Origin: Methylobacterium sp. WL1
GTDB taxonomy: Bacteria; Pseudomonadota; Alphaproteobacteria; Rhizobiales; Beijerinckiaceae
Assembly: GCF_008000895.1 (NCBI RefSeq)
Contig: NZ_CP042823.1
Location: 5,974,501 to 6,038,500 of the forward strand
DNA: 64,000 nt
Direction: 5' to 3'
The notes beneath the pieces are model-generated. The model saw only the letters and a list, made by a program, of their open reading frames with translations, did no database searches and was not told where the DNA came from. Made by a program: the position numbers and the translations under genes. This document shows, in pieces, positions 16,754-26,903 of the stretch. How positions within the stretch are numbered: position 1 is the first letter of the stretch; the number at the start of each line of letters is the position of its first letter.

Positions 16754-17719
16754 ATGCAGACCATATTCTCGACAGACGGGATGCGACCCAAAGACCGGTT
16801 TCGCCGTTGGAAAGATGTCTGCGAAGACCGTATCGTTCCGATGGAACAATCGTGCCTCGGTGACGAGTCCTTCGAGGCGCAGATCGACGGGACAAGTGTC
16901 GGCGGGTTGGATTTCAGCAAGTTCTCGTTGCGAAACCTTAAGGCATCGACGACACCGCGAACGCTCCGGCACGAAAATCATCGGACCGATCATCTGTTCG
17001 TCAGCATGGTCCTGTCCGGAACTGTGCGCTCGGATCAGAATGATCGATCGAGCACCGACAGGGCTGGCGACTTCGCGGTCCGTGACACGAATACGCCTTG
17101 GACGATCGAGCATAGCGGGCACAGCGAAGTGCTGGCCATCGCGATCCCACGGCAGCGATTGGAGGCCGCACTCGGCCCAGCCCGGATTTTCGCCGGCCTG
17201 ACTGTCGACGGCCGCCAGCCGGTCACGATCCTGGTCCGCTCGTTCCTTTCAAACTTGCTGCGCGAGGGCGATCGGCTGTCGGCTCACAGTGCTGAGCGGA
17301 TGGTCGGAGTTGGGATCGATCTCATCGTCGCCTGCCTCGCCGACCGCCTCGCGCAGGAAGTGCCGCGACCGATGTACGGCACCGTCGTGGTCCAGCGCGC
17401 TCGGGCGTTCATCGAGGCCAATCTCAGCGATCCGAGCCTCGATCCGCCCCTGATCGCAGCGGCGATCGGCGTGTCGTTGCGCCGGTTGCAGGAACTGTTC
17501 CACGAGCGCGGCCAACACATCTCGGATTGTATCTGGCAGCGCCGCATCGAAACGGCCGCCAAACGCCTAGCCGATCCGGGCTGCGCGCATCTGTCCATTG
17601 GCGCCCTGGCCTATAGTTGCGGCTTCGCGAACCAATCGCACTTCTCGCGGCGGTTCAAGGAGTACCACAGCATGGCTCCCAGCGAGTATCGCCAGGCAGC
17701 TTTCATGAGCACGCCGTAA
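16754..17719 (+). CDS. AraC-family transcriptional regulator, copy 1
   Basis: A 321-residue regulator. The N-terminal cupin-like AraC-binding domain of the FeaR type (about 1-195) contains PWTIEHSGHSEVLAIAIPR; the C-terminal double HTH (about 215-320) contains AAAIGVSLRRLQELFHERG and AYSCGFANQSHFSRRFKE. It is a near-copy of the regulator at 29133-30137, alike over the full length at both protein and DNA level. Both follow a glutamate-type binding-protein gene. The ATG at 16754 matches the start of the other copy. Upstream in-frame GTG codons are not needed. Confidence 0.9.
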   Translation: MQTIFSTDGMRPKDRFRRWKDVCEDRIVPMEQSCLGDESFEAQIDGTSVGGLDFSKFSLRNLKASTTPRTLRHENHRTDHLFVSMVLSGTVRSDQNDRSSTDRAGDFAVRDTNTPWTIEHSGHSEVLAIAIPRQRLEAALGPARIFAGLTVDGRQPVTILVRSFLSNLLREGDRLSAHSAERMVGVGIDLIVACLADRLAQEVPRPMYGTVVVQRARAFIEANLSDPSLDPPLIAAAIGVSLRRLQELFHERGQHISDCIWQRRIETAAKRLADPGCAHLSIGALAYSCGFANQSHFSRRFKEYHSMAPSEYRQAAFMSTP

Positions 17720-17982
17720 ATTGCCATCGACCCCTGAAGTTGTCGGCGACCGTTCTCGATCTGGTTGAGCAGAAGCCCGGCGGTGTGCCGAATGCGGCCC
17801 GGTTCTCGATCGGTCGACGCCTGCCCTTTGGACGGGGCCGAGGCCGTGGCAGGAGCGGAGCGATCTCATCCCGGTTATCACCGGGGAGAAGCCGTCTGGC
17901 CCTGCCAAACCACCGCTGAACTGCCCGCTCCGTGCCGTTCCGTCAGGCGCTCGCGGCGTGTCGGATCGATCAAGCCCGTATC

Positions 17983-18186
17983 GGTCCAGTGCGGCTCACC
18001 AAGGCGCGCGCGTTGGGGCCCCCGAATCGGGCCTCATCGTTCTTCGATTTCTACGCGCACGACTTCGAACTGATCGGCGGCACAGCCGGTTCGGACACGT
18101 TCAGCACGAACGTGCTGGCCTACACGGCCAACCTCGGCAACGGCGTCACCATGAGCGCCTCCATGGAGGATCCGAAAAGTCCTGAT
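17983..18186 (+). pseudogene. Remnant of a Rhizobiales-type outer-membrane porin gene
   Basis: The plus-strand frame reads SSFFDFYAHDFELIGGTAGS, then a stretch with TNVLAYTANLGNGVTMSAS and MEDP, the hallmark of the central part of Rhizobiales porins (Porin_2 family). No start, signal peptide, other strands or C-terminal aromatic residue of a porin can be found on either side, so this is a fragment of about 65 codons. The 930 bases between the AraC gene (ends 17719) and the chemoreceptor gene (ends 18651) hold nothing else that I can support. Confidence 0.7.
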
Positions 18187-18650
18187 TTTCGTTGCCTTGC
18201 CCGGCTTCGTCACGCCAGCCCGGTCCGAGAGCGACATACCTGCCGGTGGCGCTTTCATGAGCAGCTACACGTCGGATCCCGACTTCAATCCGCGTTCACA
18301 ATATTTCCGGCGTCACGCGCTCGGCGATATCGGCGAACAGCCGATGCTGGCAGAACCGTCGGGCGCTCAGCCACCGTGCGCGCTTTTCGATAAGCCCTGT
18401 GCCGACAGGTTCGAGCGGACACGGCGCCATGCTGATCCGTAGGGCAGCACGGTTGCCGTCTGAACTCCGACCACCCGCTCTCCGCGGCCCGACACCGGGT
18501 TTCTCGAGACCCTGTCGGCATATCCGGTTCCAGCGATGGCCTACCTCACAGGCCAGCGCGGCTCCGGGCCTATATCAACGGCGGTGGGGACGGCCTCGTT
18601 TTTTCCGGTTCACGAAGCGAGCCGGCATGAAAATCGATGCCGATCGACAT

Positions 18651-20279
18651 TCAAGCTGCCGCGACGTCTTGGAGAAAGCGTTCCACCCCCGCCCCGAGGG
18701 CGCGGGACTGGTGCTCCAGCGCGTCCCGGGATGCCAGGAGATCGCCGGCCGAGCGGCCCGTCGCCTCCGCGGCCCGCGCCACGTCGGTGATGTTGTGGGT
18801 GACGCCCTCGGCGCCCTCGGCAACCTGCCCGACGTTGCGGACGATCTCCTGAGTCGCCGCGCCCTGCTCCTCGACCGCCGCCGCGATGGAGGCGATCACG
18901 GCGTCGATGTCCCGCAGCCGGGCCGACACGTCGGCGATGGCGATCGAAGCCGAGCCGGTCGAAGCTTGAATGCGGGCGGTCTGATCCGCGATCCTCCGGG
19001 TCGCCTCGGCGGTTTGTCCCGCGAGGTCCTTGACCTCGCCCGCGACCACGGCGAACCCGCGGCCTGCCTCGCCGGCGCGGGCGGCCTCGATGGTCGCGTT
19101 GAGCGCCAGCAGATTGGTCTGGTGGGCAATCGCCGAGATCAGCGTGACGGCGGTGCCGATGTCGTCCGACGCCGCAGAAAGCTCCGCCATCAGGGTCACG
19201 GCCCCCTCGACGTTCGACACGGCGCCCTGCGCGAGGTCGGACGACCGCAGGGCCTGACGCCCGATCTCGCCGATGGAGGCGCCCATCTGCTCGGTCGCGG
19301 CGACCACCGCCACGACGTTGGCGGATGTCTGGCCGGCTGCCTCGGAGACCGCCCTGGATCGTCGTCCGGCATCGGCCGCCGTGTCGGACAGCGTCCGCGC
19401 CGTCCCGTCCAGCGCAGAGAGAGCGCCGTCGACTCGGGCCAGCAGGTCGCCGACCTCCGCGCGGAACGTCTCGATCCGGGCCTGCTGCTGGCGCGATCGC
19501 TCCAGGCGCGCCTCCGCCTCGAAGGCTTGGGCCTGCCGCAGCCCGCTCCCGTCGAGCAGCGCGTGCCGGAAGGTCTCGATCGCCCTGGCGATCGCACCGA
19601 TCTCATCGCGCCGCGTATGGTGCGGCACGGCGGCCTGCAGGTCTCCCGCTTCCAGGCGCCCGATGGCGGCCGTCAGTCCGGCGAGTGGGCCGCGGATCGT
19701 GCCCAGCAGCCAGAGCGAGGTGAGGAACACCACACCGCCAGAGGTGGCCAGCCCGATCCACGCGGTCCAATCCATCGACGTCGCCGCGTCGGCCTTTCTC
19801 GCTTGAGCGTCGCGGATGACATCCATCACGCGGGCCGACAGCTTTTCCGAGGCGGCCGAGAGCCGCGCATAGGCCACCTGGGTCGGCTCCTGCCGGGTCA
19901 TCACCATTAGGTCGACCTCGGCCGCGCTCCGCCAATCCTTCAGCGCCGCCTGCAGCTCGGCCTGGAAGCCCGGCGCGATCAGGTCGCCGCTCCGCTCGCC
20001 GAGGGTGTGCAGCGCGGCATCGACCCGAACCGCGCCCGTGCCGGTGTAGCGGTCCTTCAACTTGGCGTCGGCCGAAACCGAGTACGCGTCGAGGGTCGCG
20101 GCCTGATCGGTCACGGCCGAGCCGAAATCCTGGGCGGCGCCGAGCAGCGCGAGCGCGCGGGTGACTTCCCCATCGTCGCTCCGGAAGCGCGACAGGGCCG
20201 CGAGGTTCAGGGCCGTGACGGCGACCACGACGGCCAGCACCAGGAGGCCATTGATCGAAAGGCGGGCGAGAAGTTTCAT
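18651..20279 (-). CDS. Methyl-accepting chemotaxis protein
   Basis: A 542-residue chemoreceptor. One membrane segment at about 7-29 and a second at about 172-193 bracket a mostly helical periplasmic sensor domain; a HAMP domain (about 195-248) and a signalling domain follow. The hairpin tip is recognisable in [22 protein letters not shown] and [15 protein letters not shown]. It would modulate a CheA/CheW pathway encoded elsewhere. Its ligand is unknown, but its position beside amino-acid uptake genes makes amino acids plausible. A single gene with its own control; spacing to neighbours is about 185 bp. Confidence 0.93.
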   Translation of the reverse strand: MKLLARLSINGLLVLAVVVAVTALNLAALSRFRSDDGEVTRALALLGAAQDFGSAVTDQAATLDAYSVSADAKLKDRYTGTGAVRVDAALHTLGERSGDLIAPGFQAELQAALKDWRSAAEVDLMVMTRQEPTQVAYARLSAASEKLSARVMDVIRDAQARKADAATSMDWTAWIGLATSGGVVFLTSLWLLGTIRGPLAGLTAAIGRLEAGDLQAAVPHHTRRDEIGAIARAIETFRHALLDGSGLRQAQAFEAEARLERSRQQQARIETFRAEVGDLLARVDGALSALDGTARTLSDTAADAGRRSRAVSEAAGQTSANVVAVVAATEQMGASIGEIGRQALRSSDLAQGAVSNVEGAVTLMAELSAASDDIGTAVTLISAIAHQTNLLALNATIEAARAGEAGRGFAVVAGEVKDLAGQTAEATRRIADQTARIQASTGSASIAIADVSARLRDIDAVIASIAAAVEEQGAATQEIVRNVGQVAEGAEGVTHNITDVARAAEATGRSAGDLLASRDALEHQSRALGAGVERFLQDVAAA

Positions 20280-20464
20280 GGCTGCGGCTCGGGATCGTCG
20301 TTCACACGCAGATCATAGTGATGAAACGATAATAAATACCTCTCCACCACTTCAGAGAATGCCCGACTTGTTGTTTCAAATTTCGAGACACGATCGATCA
20401 TTGCTGCACGTCCGCGTCGAAGCATGGGGTGCATAGCAGGATCTGTTGTCTCGCAATCCGGACA

Positions 20465-22009
20465 TCAGGACGTCACGCTGCCCTTCTTCTGCCGCCGGGT
20501 CGGATGGGTCATGGCTTCAAGTTCGAGGAGCTGGTCGAGCTGCGCCCGCGTCAGCAGGCCTTCCTCCAGTACGAGGTCGGCCACCGGGCGGTTTTCCTTG
20601 AGCGCGCGCTGCGCCACCCGAGAGCTCGCCTCGTAGCCGAGGGTCGGCACGAGCGCCGTCACGAGGCCGATGGAGCCCTGGACGAGGGTGCGGCAGCGCT
20701 CCCGGTCCGCCTCGATGCCGTCGATGCAGCGCTTGGTCAGCGTGTCGATGGCGGCCGTCAGCATCCGCAGGGAGGACAGGACACAGTAGCCGATGGTCGG
20801 CTCGAAGGCGTTGAGCTGGAGCTGGCCGCCCTCGGCGCACAGCGTCACGGTCAGGTCCTGGCCGATCACCATGTAGGCGACTTGGTTGACCACCTCCGGA
20901 ATCACCGGGTTGACCTTGCCGGGCATGATCGAGGAGCCCGCCTGCACCGCCGGCAGCCGGATTTCGCCGAAGCCGGTGCGGGGCCCCGACGAGAGCAGGC
21001 GGAGATCGTTGCAGATCTTGGAGAGCTTCACCGCCACGCGCTTGAGCACGCCAGAGAACAGCACGAAGGCGCCGAGGTCCGAGGTCGCCTCGATGAGGTT
21101 CGAGGCCAGCACCATCGGTTGCCCGGAGACGCGCGACAGCTCCTCCACGGCGAGCGCCGCGTAGCGCGGATCGGCGTTGATGCCGGTCCCGATCGCGGTC
21201 GCGCCGAGGTTGACCTCGCGGAACAGCGCCACCGCCTCGCCGAGGCGGGCCACGTCTTCCTTGATGGTTGCGTGGAAGCCGTCGAACTCCTGGCCGAGCG
21301 TCATCGGCACGGCATCCATGAGCTGCGTCCGGCCCATCTTGAGCACGTCGGCGAACTCCACCGCCTTGCCTTTGAAGGCGTAGGCGAGGTCGTCGAGCGC
21401 CCGGATCAGCGGCTGCGTCGCGAGGATCACCGCGAGCCGCAGTGCCGTCGGGTAGGCGTCGTTGGTCGACTGCGCCATGTTGACGTCGTCGTTGGGGTGC
21501 AGGACCTCGTAGGATCCCGGCTTCCGCCCCATCAGGCCCAGCGCGACGTTCGCGATGACCTCGTTGGCGTTCATGTTGGTCGAGGTGCCGGCACCGCCCT
21601 GGATGGCGTCGACCACGAACGATTCGGCGTAGCCGGGTTCGGTCGCCACGAGGGCGCAGGCGCGATCGATGGCGTCGGCCTTGGCGGGATCGAGATAGCC
21701 GAGGCGCCTGTTGGCCCGGGCGGCGGCCTGCTTGACCAGGGCGAGGCTGCGGACGAATTCGGGGAAATGGCCGACCGGGACGCCGGTGATCGGGAAGTTC
21801 GTCACCGCCCGCTTGGTGTGGATGCCCCAGAGGGCGTCGGCCGGGACCTCGTCGTCGCCGAGAAGGTCGTGCTCCCGGCGGGTTCGCACGCCGTCCATCG
21901 GGACCGTGCGAACCGTGGCGAGCGCCAGGTCTTCGGCCGTCGTCGAATCCTCCACGGGGGTCATTGGCGGGAGGTTGGCCTGCGCTGTCTCGGTGCTCAC
22001 GCTGTCCAT
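20465..22009 (-). CDS. aspA: Aspartate ammonia-lyase (aspartase)
   Basis: A 514-residue enzyme of the fumarase/aspartase superfamily that converts L-aspartate to fumarate and ammonia. Seen are EHDLLGDDEVPADALWGIHT, AIQGGAGTSTNMNANEV, NDDVNMAQSTNDAYPTA, GRTQLMDAVPMTLGQE, and the GSSIMPGKVNPV signature carrying the catalytic serine loop. The N-terminus is about 40 residues longer than in E. coli AspA; the ATG at 22009 is one option, and ATGs at 22087 or nearer the core (about 21898) are others. It is the last gene of the minus-strand glutamate/aspartate uptake operon, which fits a catabolic role. Confidence 0.9.
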   Translation of the reverse strand: MDSVSTETAQANLPPMTPVEDSTTAEDLALATVRTVPMDGVRTRREHDLLGDDEVPADALWGIHTKRAVTNFPITGVPVGHFPEFVRSLALVKQAAARANRRLGYLDPAKADAIDRACALVATEPGYAESFVVDAIQGGAGTSTNMNANEVIANVALGLMGRKPGSYEVLHPNDDVNMAQSTNDAYPTALRLAVILATQPLIRALDDLAYAFKGKAVEFADVLKMGRTQLMDAVPMTLGQEFDGFHATIKEDVARLGEAVALFREVNLGATAIGTGINADPRYAALAVEELSRVSGQPMVLASNLIEATSDLGAFVLFSGVLKRVAVKLSKICNDLRLLSSGPRTGFGEIRLPAVQAGSSIMPGKVNPVIPEVVNQVAYMVIGQDLTVTLCAEGGQLQLNAFEPTIGYCVLSSLRMLTAAIDTLTKRCIDGIEADRERCRTLVQGSIGLVTALVPTLGYEASSRVAQRALKENRPVADLVLEEGLLTRAQLDQLLELEAMTHPTRRQKKGSVTS

Positions 22010-22110
22010 CCGTTCGCTGGTGCCGATGGGGGCTCGCCGCCCGCGGCGGCGGTGCTTGGCTCGATCCGTCGGGGACGCGGCGGGCATCTTCACGGGTGGT
22101 CCCGCCCGGG

Positions 22111-22881
22111 TCAGTGAATGATCTGCGCGAGGAACTCGCGGGCGCGCTCGGTCTTGGGCGACTGGAAGAACGCTTCCGGAGAGGCCACTTCGACGATCTG
22201 TCCCCGGTCCATGAACACGACCCGGTCGGCGACCTTTCGGGCGAAGCCCATCTCGTGCGTGACGCAGATCATGGTCATGCCCTCGAGCGCCAGAGCCACC
22301 ATGGTGTCGAGCACCTCGTTGACCATCTCCGGATCGAGCGCGGAGGTGGGCTCGTCGAACAGCATCACCTTCGGCTTCATGCACAGCGCCCGCGCGATCG
22401 CGACGCGCTGTTGCTGGCCGCCCGAGAGCATCCCGGGGTACTTCTTCGCCTGATCGGCGATGCGCACCTTCTGGAGGAAGTGCATCGCCAGCTCCTGCGC
22501 CTCCCGCGCGCCCATGCCGAGGGACTTGATCGGGGCCAGCGTGCAATTGTCGAGCACGCTGAGATGCGGGAACAGGTTGAAGCTCTGAAACACCATGCCG
22601 ACGTCGCGGCGGACGTGGTCGATGTTGCGGGTCTCGGCGGTCAGCTCGGTCCCGTTGACGATGATCCGGCCGCCATCATGCTTCTCGATGCGGTTGATGC
22701 ACCGGATGAGGGTCGACTTGCCCGAACCGGACGGGCCGCAGACGACGATCTTCTCTCCGGGGGCGACGTTGAGCCGGACGTCGGTGAGCGCCTGATACGA
22801 CCCGTACCATTTGTTCACGTCGATCATCGTCACCGCCTCGGCGCCGGCGGACGTCCCCGCGGTCGATTGGGTCGCGGCCAT
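22111..22881 (-). CDS. gltL: Glutamate/aspartate ABC transporter ATP-binding protein
   Basis: A 256-residue ABC ATPase of the polar-amino-acid class. Walker A is GPSGSGKST, the signature is [15 protein letters not shown], Walker B is [15 protein letters not shown], and the switch histidine follows in VTHEMGFA. The ATG at 22881 is chosen over one at 22896 because AGGAG (inside the iclR stop region) precedes it at the right distance. It pairs with GltJ and GltK, with an IclR gene interposed between permease and ATPase genes. Confidence 0.93.
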   Translation of the reverse strand: MAATQSTAGTSAGAEAVTMIDVNKWYGSYQALTDVRLNVAPGEKIVVCGPSGSGKSTLIRCINRIEKHDGGRIIVNGTELTAETRNIDHVRRDVGMVFQSFNLFPHLSVLDNCTLAPIKSLGMGAREAQELAMHFLQKVRIADQAKKYPGMLSGGQQQRVAIARALCMKPKVMLFDEPTSALDPEMVNEVLDTMVALALEGMTMICVTHEMGFARKVADRVVFMDRGQIVEVASPEAFFQSPKTERAREFLAQIIH

Positions 22882-22892
22882 GGTCGGTCTCC

Positions 22893-23672
22893 TCACAGGG
22901 ATCGGGCGATGCGCGCGGCCGCGCTCTTCATCGCGGGAATGAAGGTCTTCAGCTTGTCCAGCGGCACGCGGCTCTTCGGGGCCGAGACGGTCAGGGCCGC
23001 AAGGACGCGGTCCTCCGTGTTGCGGACGGGCACCGCCGCCCCGACCACGCCGACGATGAACTCGGAATCGTTGAGGGCGTAGCCCTGCTCACGGATGACC
23101 TTCAGCTCCTCGCGCAACCTGCGCGGGTCGGTGAGGGTCTGGGGCGTGACCGGCTGCCAGGGGCCGGAAGCCAGGAAGGTCTCCAGCCGTTCGTCGGACA
23201 GGTTGGCGAGGAAGATCCGGCCGCTCGACGTACAGTGGATCGGCGTCTTCTGCCCGGCCTGGAATTGCAGCGTCAGCGGCGAGCCGCCGAACGCGCTGGC
23301 GATATATTCGACGTCGCCGCCCGACAGCATCGCCAGGCTGCACGTCTCGCCGATGCGCGCGGCGAGTTCGGTGAGCGTGGTGTTGAGGGCCGAGTAGACG
23401 ACCGTCGACGCCATGATGTCGGAGGCGAGCGAGACCAGCTTCGGGGCCGGGCCGTAGCCCGTGCGCCCCGGCAGCTTCTGGAGGTAGCCGACGGCCTCCA
23501 GCATCGCGACCATCCGGTGGGCCGTCGGCCGCGGGATGCCGAGCGTCTCCACGACCTGCGCCACCGAGATCGTCCCGGTCACGGCGACCAGCTCGACGAT
23601 CGCGAGCATCCGTCCGATGGGGGCGGGAACGTCGGGAGAGACGGTCACGCCGGGGCGTCGCACCGGGGGCAT
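22893..23672 (-). CDS. IclR-family transcriptional regulator inside the glutamate/aspartate uptake operon
   Basis: A 259-residue regulator. The N-terminal winged HTH (about 20-80) has [26 protein letters not shown]; the C-terminal effector domain (about 95-255) carries [13 protein letters not shown] and ends with a typical AAVPVRN segment. It is probably a local repressor or activator of the gltIJK-iclR-gltL-aspA operon responding to an acidic metabolite. It starts 11 bp after gltK and its stop region contains the ribosome site of gltL, so it is co-translated with transport genes. Confidence 0.9.
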   Translation of the reverse strand: MPPVRRPGVTVSPDVPAPIGRMLAIVELVAVTGTISVAQVVETLGIPRPTAHRMVAMLEAVGYLQKLPGRTGYGPAPKLVSLASDIMASTVVYSALNTTLTELAARIGETCSLAMLSGGDVEYIASAFGGSPLTLQFQAGQKTPIHCTSSGRIFLANLSDERLETFLASGPWQPVTPQTLTDPRRLREELKVIREQGYALNDSEFIVGVVGAAVPVRNTEDRVLAALTVSAPKSRVPLDKLKTFIPAMKSAAARIARSL

Positions 23673-23683
23673 GGGCGGTCTCC

Positions 23684-24379
23684 CTATCGCGTCCGCAGGG
23701 TGCGCATCTGGCGCTGCCTGAGTATGGCCACGGCCTGCGAGGCGGTGGAGCAGATCGCGAGGTAGACGAGGGCGACGACGAGATACATCTCGACGAGCCT
23801 TCCGTTCAGCTGGGCGATCTTGACCGCGGCTCCCGTGAGATCGACCACCGACAGGACATAGACCAGGGAGGTATCCTGGAAGAGGATGATGGTCTGCGTG
23901 AGCAGGATCGGGCTCACCACGCGGATCACCTGTGGAATGATCACGTAGCGGTAGGTCTTGAAGGTCGAGAGCGAGAGGGCCGCCGCCGCCTCGAACTGGC
24001 CCTTGCTGAGCGACCGCAGGCCCGTGCGGATGATTTCGGCGTAGTAGGCCGCCTCGAACAGGCTGAAGGTGACGAAGGCCGTCGGGCCCGCGCCGACCGG
24101 GATCGGCCGCCCGTCCACCGAGAACGGCGTCAGCAGGATCGGCACCAGGAAGAAGAACCAGAACAGGACGAGGATGAGCGGGATCGAGCGGATCAGCGTG
24201 ATGTAGCCGACCACGAGCTGCGCCAGCACCGGCACCTTCAGGTGCCGCACGAGCGCCAGTACGATGCCGAGCCCCAGGCCGGTGAGGAAGGCGAAGACCG
24301 TGAGCTGGAGCGAGAAGGCGAGCCCGTGCAGCAGGTAGGGCAGCGACTGCCCAACGATGGAAAAGTCGAGACTGTTCAC
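23684..24379 (-). CDS. gltK: Glutamate/aspartate ABC transporter permease GltK
   Basis: A 231-residue inner-membrane permease of the His/Glu/Gln/Arg class with about five membrane segments. The EAA loop is visible as AAYYAEIIRTGLRSLSKGQ followed by EAAAALSLS. The GTG start at 24379 overlaps the TGA of gltJ (GTGA). It forms a heterodimer with GltJ and carries acidic amino acids delivered by GltI, energised by GltL. Confidence 0.92.
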   Translation of the reverse strand: MNSLDFSIVGQSLPYLLHGLAFSLQLTVFAFLTGLGLGIVLALVRHLKVPVLAQLVVGYITLIRSIPLILVLFWFFFLVPILLTPFSVDGRPIPVGAGPTAFVTFSLFEAAYYAEIIRTGLRSLSKGQFEAAAALSLSTFKTYRYVIIPQVIRVVSPILLTQTIILFQDTSLVYVLSVVDLTGAAVKIAQLNGRLVEMYLVVALVYLAICSTASQAVAILRQRQMRTLRTR

Positions 24380-25143
24380 GGCTTCGGCTCCTGGGCCAGA
24401 GCGAGCTTGCGCGGCCGCTTCCGGCCGGTCGCCGGTTCCTGGCCGGGGATGCGGACCGCGTGTTCGACGGCGGTCATGAACAGGAACGTGACCAGGGCGA
24501 GGGCGAGGTAGATCAGGGTCGCGCTGGCGAAGGCCCCGAAGGTCTGGAACGTCGCCTCGCTGATCTGCCGTGCCTGAGCCGTGAGTTCGAGCAGGCCGAT
24601 GGTCAGCGCCACCGAGGTGTTCTTGTAGATGCCCATGACCTCCGAGGTCAGGCTCGGCACGATCAGCCGGAGCGCCTGCGGGATCAGCACGTAGCGGTAG
24701 GTCTTCCACGTCGAGAGCGAGAGCGCGTTGGCGGCCTCGCGCTGTCCCTTGGGCAGCGCCTCGATCCCGGCCCGGACCTGCTCCGAGACGCGGGCCGAGG
24801 TGTAGAGGCTGAGGCAGATCAGGGCCGGCCAGAAGGCTCCCCAGGGCGGCGGCATCTGCTTGATGGCATCGCCGAGGCCGAAGGGTAGGAATTCCGGCAC
24901 CACGAAGTACCAGAGGAACATCTGGATCAGCACCGGGATGTTGCGGAAGAACTCCGTGTAGAACCGGCACGGGATCGCGATGGCCCGGCTCGGCGAGGTG
25001 CGGCCCGCGCCGACCGCGACCCCGATCACGAAGGCGATGCACCACCCGAAGAAGGCGAGCGCCACGGTCCATTGCAGGCCCGAGATCAGCCAGTCGATGT
25101 AACGCTGGCCGTCGGGGGCCTCCTCGAAGAGCACGGAGAACAT
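24376..25143 (-). CDS. gltJ: Glutamate/aspartate ABC transporter permease GltJ
   Basis: A 255-residue permease, with membrane segments from about residue 20 onward, the TEFFRNIPVLIQMFLWYF segment, and the EAA loop YTSARVSEQVRAGIEALPKGQ followed by REAANALSLS. A start at 25143 (MFSVLFEE) fits family length; upstream in-frame codons would overlap the gltI stop region. It lies 40 bp after gltI and overlaps gltK by four bases. Confidence 0.92.
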   Translation of the reverse strand: MFSVLFEEAPDGQRYIDWLISGLQWTVALAFFGWCIAFVIGVAVGAGRTSPSRAIAIPCRFYTEFFRNIPVLIQMFLWYFVVPEFLPFGLGDAIKQMPPPWGAFWPALICLSLYTSARVSEQVRAGIEALPKGQREAANALSLSTWKTYRYVLIPQALRLIVPSLTSEVMGIYKNTSVALTIGLLELTAQARQISEATFQTFGAFASATLIYLALALVTFLFMTAVEHAVRIPGQEPATGRKRPRKLALAQEPKP

Positions 25144-25183
25144 CGGCGTCGCCTTCGTGACGGTGCGCGGCGGGCGAGGACGA

Positions 25184-26080
25184 TCAGAAGTCGAGGGCGT
25201 CGCTCGGATGGGCGACACGCTCCTTCAAGGCGTCGCTCATCGGGAAGCTGAGGTTCTCGCCGTTCGGGGGGATCGGGCTCTCGAACCATTTCGCGTAGAG
25301 CTTGGTGAAGGCACCCGAGGCCATCAGGCCCCTGAGCACGCCGTCCGCGAGGGCCTTGAACTCCGGATCGTCCTTCGGAAGCATCAGGCCGTAGGGGACC
25401 TTCTCGTAGGTCTCGGGCAGGAACGCGAAGGCCACCGGGTCCGGGGCGCGGGCCCGCAGGCTGGCGAGCAGGATGTCGTCCTCCATGAAGGCGGCCGCGC
25501 GTCCGCTCTGAAGCATCAGCATCGATTCCGCGTGGTCCTTGGCCTGGACGATCGCGAAGGTCGCGCCCTTGGCCTTGATCCCCTGCGCGAAGCCGACGGC
25601 GTTCGAGCCCTGCGTGACTACGACGGTCTTGCCGTCGAGCGCCTTCACGTCCTGGATGCCGGACGACGCCTTCGTCATCCAGCGCGCCGAACTGACGAAG
25701 GTCGCGACCGTGAACGCGACCTGCTTGAGCCGTGCCGCGCTGCTGGAAGTGCCGCCGCATTCGATGTCGACGGTGCCGTTCTGGATGAGCGGGATGCGGT
25801 TGGAGGAATTCACCGACTGCAGGGTGACGGCGAGCTTATCGAGCTTGATGTCCTCCTTGATCTTGTCGACGACTTGCGAACACAGGTCGAGCGAGAACCC
25901 GATCGGCTTCTGATCCGCGCCCAGATACGAGAACGGGATCGAAGACTCGCGATAGCCCAGCGTCACCGTTCCGGTCCGCTTGATCTTGGCAAGGGTCGGG
26001 CTTTCCGCAGATGCGGACGTCGTGAGAAGACCAAGTGCCATCGCGAGCGACAGCGTGACGAGATGGATACGGGCGTACAT
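25184..26080 (-). CDS. gltI: Glutamate/aspartate periplasmic binding protein GltI
   Basis: A 298-residue SBP_bac_3 protein with a signal peptide cleaved near ASA-ES. It shows KIKRTGTVTLGYRESSIPFS, GFSLDLCSQVVDKI and NGTVDIECGGTSSS. The ATG at 26080 is preferred since GGAG lies six bases upstream. It is the first gene of the uptake operon and is clearly paralogous to the plus-strand protein at 28170-29066, with which it shares most of its sequence, including the C-terminal MSDALKERVAHPSDA. Confidence 0.93.
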   Translation of the reverse strand: MYARIHLVTLSLAMALGLLTTSASAESPTLAKIKRTGTVTLGYRESSIPFSYLGADQKPIGFSLDLCSQVVDKIKEDIKLDKLAVTLQSVNSSNRIPLIQNGTVDIECGGTSSSAARLKQVAFTVATFVSSARWMTKASSGIQDVKALDGKTVVVTQGSNAVGFAQGIKAKGATFAIVQAKDHAESMLMLQSGRAAAFMEDDILLASLRARAPDPVAFAFLPETYEKVPYGLMLPKDDPEFKALADGVLRGLMASGAFTKLYAKWFESPIPPNGENLSFPMSDALKERVAHPSDALDF

Positions 26081-26903
26081 TCGCATCTCCGAAGTTATAC
26101 AGTAATCGTCGAGATGCGAACTCGTCGTTAATTTTTGGACGAGTGTTCGATCCCATGCCGAAAATAACACCAGGGGCCCGCGGCCGAAACACGCCACGAT
26201 GTACTGCGGAGGAACGAGGCCGGGCTTCGGAACAGTTATGACGAACGAGCTATTGTGCCGTCAATCCGGTCTCAAAAAATGATATTTTTTGTCTCACGCC
26301 CAGTGATCCCGTCGGACAGCCTTTCGCACCACAGCTTGATCAAGGTATTGAATGGAAACGGAAAAGTCTGTCCGGATTTTGAGACGACCTGCTCGTGGCA
26401 CCGGGTTCCCGATCGAGCCATCTGCTTAGCCGGTAGACAGCGCGGGGTGAATTAATTCGCAGGTGCACAACCGGCAACCACTTGTCTGCGGCACCGCGAA
26501 AACTTCGGGCCGGTCCCGTTACAGGAACCGCTTGCACGATCACATGTCTCGAATTCCGATCAGAGTCTCATAAATCGATACATCGACAAAGATAGTCGAA
26601 AGAAAGACTTTTGAGATCCCGGGAGGTGAGATTAGGGATTGCGGACATGGAGGCTGATATCGTTGCGGGATCTGGCCAGTTGTCATCCCACGTCATTCTT
26701 TGACCGCGGACGCTGTCATCGACCGCTTGGGCGCGCATCCGTCGATTCGACCCGGGGACCGAAGCGAGAACGATCAGCCGTTCGCGCGCCTGGATCATCC
26801 CAGTTCTGACCTCGGGCCCGCGCCGATGAAAGCCCGCGGGTTGGACCAGGCCGCCTCCGACGCCGCCAGCCGACCTTCATCGACCTCATGCAGGAGTGTA
26901 GAT
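26081..26903. promoter_or_regulatory. Long divergent control region between gltI and the class V aminotransferase-like gene
   Basis: No gene is supported in these 823 bases. The middle (about 26260-26620) is AT-rich for this genome. It contains a perfect inverted repeat at 26273-26291 (arms CAAAAAAT/ATTTTTTG around GAT) and a shorter one, TCGAT-AC-ATCGA, near 26575. The region presumably carries promoters for both transcription units and could bind the IclR or AraC proteins encoded nearby; that is inference. Confidence 0.5.
26273..26291. repeat. AT-rich perfect inverted repeat in the gltI upstream region
   Basis: Eight-base arms CAAAAAAT and ATTTTTTG separated by GAT. It lies about 190 bp upstream of the gltI start in otherwise GC-rich DNA. 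It could be an operator, or a bidirectional terminator because each strand ends in a T-run. Confidence 0.5.

Noticed and set aside
20429..22117. A 562-codon plus-strand frame opposite aspA
   Set aside because: Antisense shadow of a well-supported aspartase; composition rich in Arg, His, Gly and Val without motifs.
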